A model generated the notes under the pieces. That model ran no database searches. It was not told where the DNA came from and saw nothing but the letters and a program-made list of their open reading frames with translations. Both the position numbers and the translations under genes were made by a program. Positions 9,522-11,588 of a stretch of DNA of 11,588 bases are shown here, piece after piece. Positions within the stretch are counted from its first letter, which is position 1; each line of letters starts with the position of its first letter. The stretch is from Phoronis pallida (Eukaryota; Phoronida; Phoronidae): positions 1 to 11,588 of the forward strand of contig JAOXYC010204241.1 of the NCBI GenBank assembly GCA_028565715.1. Reading direction: 5' to 3'.

Positions 9522-9595
9522 GTCCAGTAATCGCCACTGTGAAACTAGGTTCCGCTGATACTCAATAAGTGGGAACCTAAGACAACGTACTGGAC
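9522..9595. repeat. Nested inverted repeats forming a two-stem foldback
   Basis: The outer arms GTCCAGTA (9522-9529) and TACTGGAC (9588-9595) are perfect 8-bp complements. They enclose the inner arms TAGGTTCC (9546-9553) and GGAACCTA (9572-9579), also perfect 8-bp complements. The whole could fold as one long hairpin of 74 bases with an internal loop. The two perfect stems in register are less expected by chance than the other hairpins here. It may be a remnant of a foldback element or a structured RNA. Confidence 0.65.
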
Positions 9596-10018
9596 TTCAA
9601 CTTTTGCAAAACGTGTTCCCTAGTACTGCATTTAAAGTCCCATTTTGTATCTAGTCATTATCAATTTATTGACAGCATTTTTACGTGTTTTTTTTGGAGC
9701 GGGAGACCTCCACAAAGCCCTCTTGATAACTGACACCCCTAACCCCTAAGCCTATCACTACAGTTCAAACAGGTTTCAACTGATTCTAAACCTCCAGATT
9801 TAATGATAAAAAATGAATGAATCAAGTTTTAATCCACCTCAGCTGATATTGTCAGACAGGATAATCCTCTTAGGGTAATTTCAATTTAATTGCCATTTCC
9901 AAAAAAATGAGATAAAAACAATTTAACAATGCAATTTGTGATTTTGTTTGCAGTGAACATTGCACAACCGCATCCCTATGGGTTAAAAATCATAATTCCT
10001 GCACAAGTCTAGATGCCA

Positions 10019-10662
10019 GACCAACAACTAGAGAATCCCACAGCATCCCAGTCCAATTACAGTAGATAGTCCGAATACCATCAACACTTGAGTCTGAATG
10101 GTGCAAGGCCAACAATACCTCAACAATGACTAGAACAACCTACCAGGATCACAGGACCATTAAATATACATACCAAGAGTAGATAGTCTGAATACCAGAT
10201 ACTTGAGTCTGAATGGTGCAAGACCAACAATGCCTCAACAATTGGTAGAGGAACCTACAGGCTTCCAGCACCATTAGATACATGTACATCTTAGAGTAGA
10301 TAGTCTGAATACTATAGACACTTGAGTCTGAATGGTACAAACCAACAATACCTCAACAATGACTAGATGAACCTACATGATTCCAGCACCAATAGATGTA
10401 CATAGAGTAGATAGTCTGAATACCGCATGCACTTGAGTCTGAATGGTGCAAAACCAACAATACCTCAACAATTGCTAGAGGAACCTACAGGATTCCAGCA
10501 CCATTAAATGTACGTAGATAATCTGAATTCTATAGACACTTGAAGCTGAATGTTACAAGACCAACAATACCTCAACAATGATTAGAGGAACCTTCAGGAT
10601 TCCACCACCATAAAATGTGCACATAGAATGGATAGCCTGAATACCAGACACTTGAGTCTGAC
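10019..10662. repeat. Minisatellite of about 112 bp per unit, six copies
   Basis: The anchor CTTGAGTCTGAATGGT or a variant begins at about 10087, 10202, 10321, 10432, 10539 and 10651, giving periods of 115, 119, 111, 107 and 112 bases. Each unit also holds GAGTAGATAGTCTGAATACC, ACCAACAATACCTCAACAATGACTAG and GGATTCCAGCACCATTA in order. A partial unit starts the array at about 10019. I see no similarity between this unit and the 145-bp unit of the other array. A 63-codon minus-strand frame inside it is a repeat artefact. Confidence 0.92.
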
Positions 10663-11517
10663 GTTTATATGTCAATGCAACACCAACTGGTTATCTGACT
10701 TCACATGCTCAATTAACCATGGCCATTGCACTGCTATCATGAAACTGATTTTCATTTAATTTAGTCTCAATTGAAGCCCATTTAATGTTCATGGCACGAT
10801 GCATGACTTTGCAGTGTATATACACTGGAAACCTCAGTCAGTGAGCATGAATTTTAAAAAAATGATGCAAATGCTATACAAATTTACAATCAGTTTTACA
10901 TTTTAGGGGTCTCAAGACAAAATGATAGTCTAACCAGTGCAACTTAGTCAAAAAGAAATGCTGTGCACCATATTTATAAAAGAATCTTTGCAGATAAACA
11001 CTAAAATACCATAATTTCAAATTTAAAATAAAAAGCTTTCTGAAATCGTACTCCTATCAAATTATAAGTCTAACAAAGCTGCTCTGTTCTCGGAAACAAA
11101 CGATAAATTGTCTTGACAAAAAGTGAAAGCAAGTATCAAATAACTGACTATTAATAAAGTAAATTATTAGGATTTGAAGTTAATGGTCAACTTATAACCA
11201 AAAAGTTAAGCGTAACGGATGAAAAGAACACGACTAATAATAAAAAAGAAATGTCAGATTCAATACATTTTTGTAACAGTACACTCTCATATTTCTCAAA
11301 CCTAGATTGTCTGCAGCATTGATTTCATAATCGCTAAATAAATATGAACATTATATCTCCAGCCAAACCTTGCAGACAATAGACAGGAGATAACAGTTAG
11401 AAGTTATGAAGGCTGCCCTCCTTCCACAGATCATAGTTGTTTAGTTCATTCTGCCCTATACAAGGCCATGTATCCGGGCATGGATCTACCAACTTTGGGG
11501 CCGAAAGTGAGCTTGAA
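10663..11517. other. AT-rich non-coding right flank
   Basis: No gene was found. Near 11408-11420 the + strand has CCTCCTTCCACAG, a good acceptor-like sequence, but no open frame follows it far enough to support an exon before the window ends. CCATG/CATGG form a short inverted repeat near 11466-11482. Confidence 0.55.
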
Positions 11518-11580
11518 CCCCCCCCCCCCCCCCCCAACCCCCCCCCCCCCCTCCTCACACGTTAACAACACCCACCCCCC
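11518..11580. repeat. C homopolymer runs
   Basis: An 18-C run (11518-11535) and a 14-C run (11538-11551) are separated by AA, with a further C-rich stretch at 11571-11580. Run lengths in such tracts are often misread, and this may mark a contig edge or gap. Confidence 0.9.
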
Positions 11581-11588
11581 AGGAGAAA

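Larger units (their letters stand above)
7873..10018. other. AT-rich non-coding region with hairpins
   Basis: Two minus-strand frames, of 67 codons near 8110-8313 and 100 codons near 8863-9165, have ATG starts but no recognisable domain, no splice context and ordinary AT-rich composition, so I do not call them genes. The clearest structures are the inverted repeats at 8612-8649 and 9522-9595, listed separately. A 7-bp pair ATGTACT/AGTACAT lies near 9229-9260. Confidence 0.55.

Noticed and set aside
10149-10340. 63-codon minus-strand frame
   Set aside because: Lies wholly within the 112-bp minisatellite, and its peptide repeats with the units.

Overview
The window looks like AT-rich nuclear DNA from an animal, most plausibly an invertebrate. 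It has one spliced gene on the minus strand, long non-coding flanks, two minisatellite arrays, AATAAA-type polyadenylation signals and GT-AG splice sites. There are no bacterial operons, ribosome binding sites or tightly packed ORFs. I cannot name the phylum from sequence alone.

Layout on the + axis. 1-734: AT-rich 3' flank with one strong 11-bp palindrome. 735-2302: the only gene I can support, read right to left. Exon A (2302-2151) carries the start codon, a 558-bp phase-0 intron follows (2150-1593), exon B (1592-849) carries the rest, and an AATAAA signal lies at 740-735. 2303-4479: AT-rich intergenic or 5'-intronic DNA. 4480-5962: a minisatellite of about 145 bp per unit, interrupted at 4744-5054 by a 311-bp segment. 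That segment has a CpG-dense left half and the same 10-mer on both sides. 5963-10018: mostly featureless AT-rich DNA, with a small exon-like GC-richer island near 7790-7870 and several hairpins (8612-8649, 9522-9595). 10019-10662: a second, unrelated minisatellite of about 112 bp per unit. 10663-11588: AT-rich DNA ending in long C runs.

The gene encodes a predicted 291-residue, very acidic, low-complexity protein with no signal peptide or membrane segment. It combines DPF-type motifs (two in exon A, one in exon B), two NPLYE motifs, a Thr/Val-rich centre and a C-terminal array of about 28-residue repeats with the core GEPYGQGVTMG. The DPF and NPxY motifs resemble those that bind the clathrin adaptor AP-2 and PTB-domain proteins, so a cytosolic scaffold in endocytosis or signalling is a reasonable inference. 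I do not recognise the family, and this protein is the best candidate here for something undescribed.

No RNA genes, CRISPR arrays, complete transposons or viral genes were found. Most other open frames are short, lack an ATG, or arise from the minisatellites.
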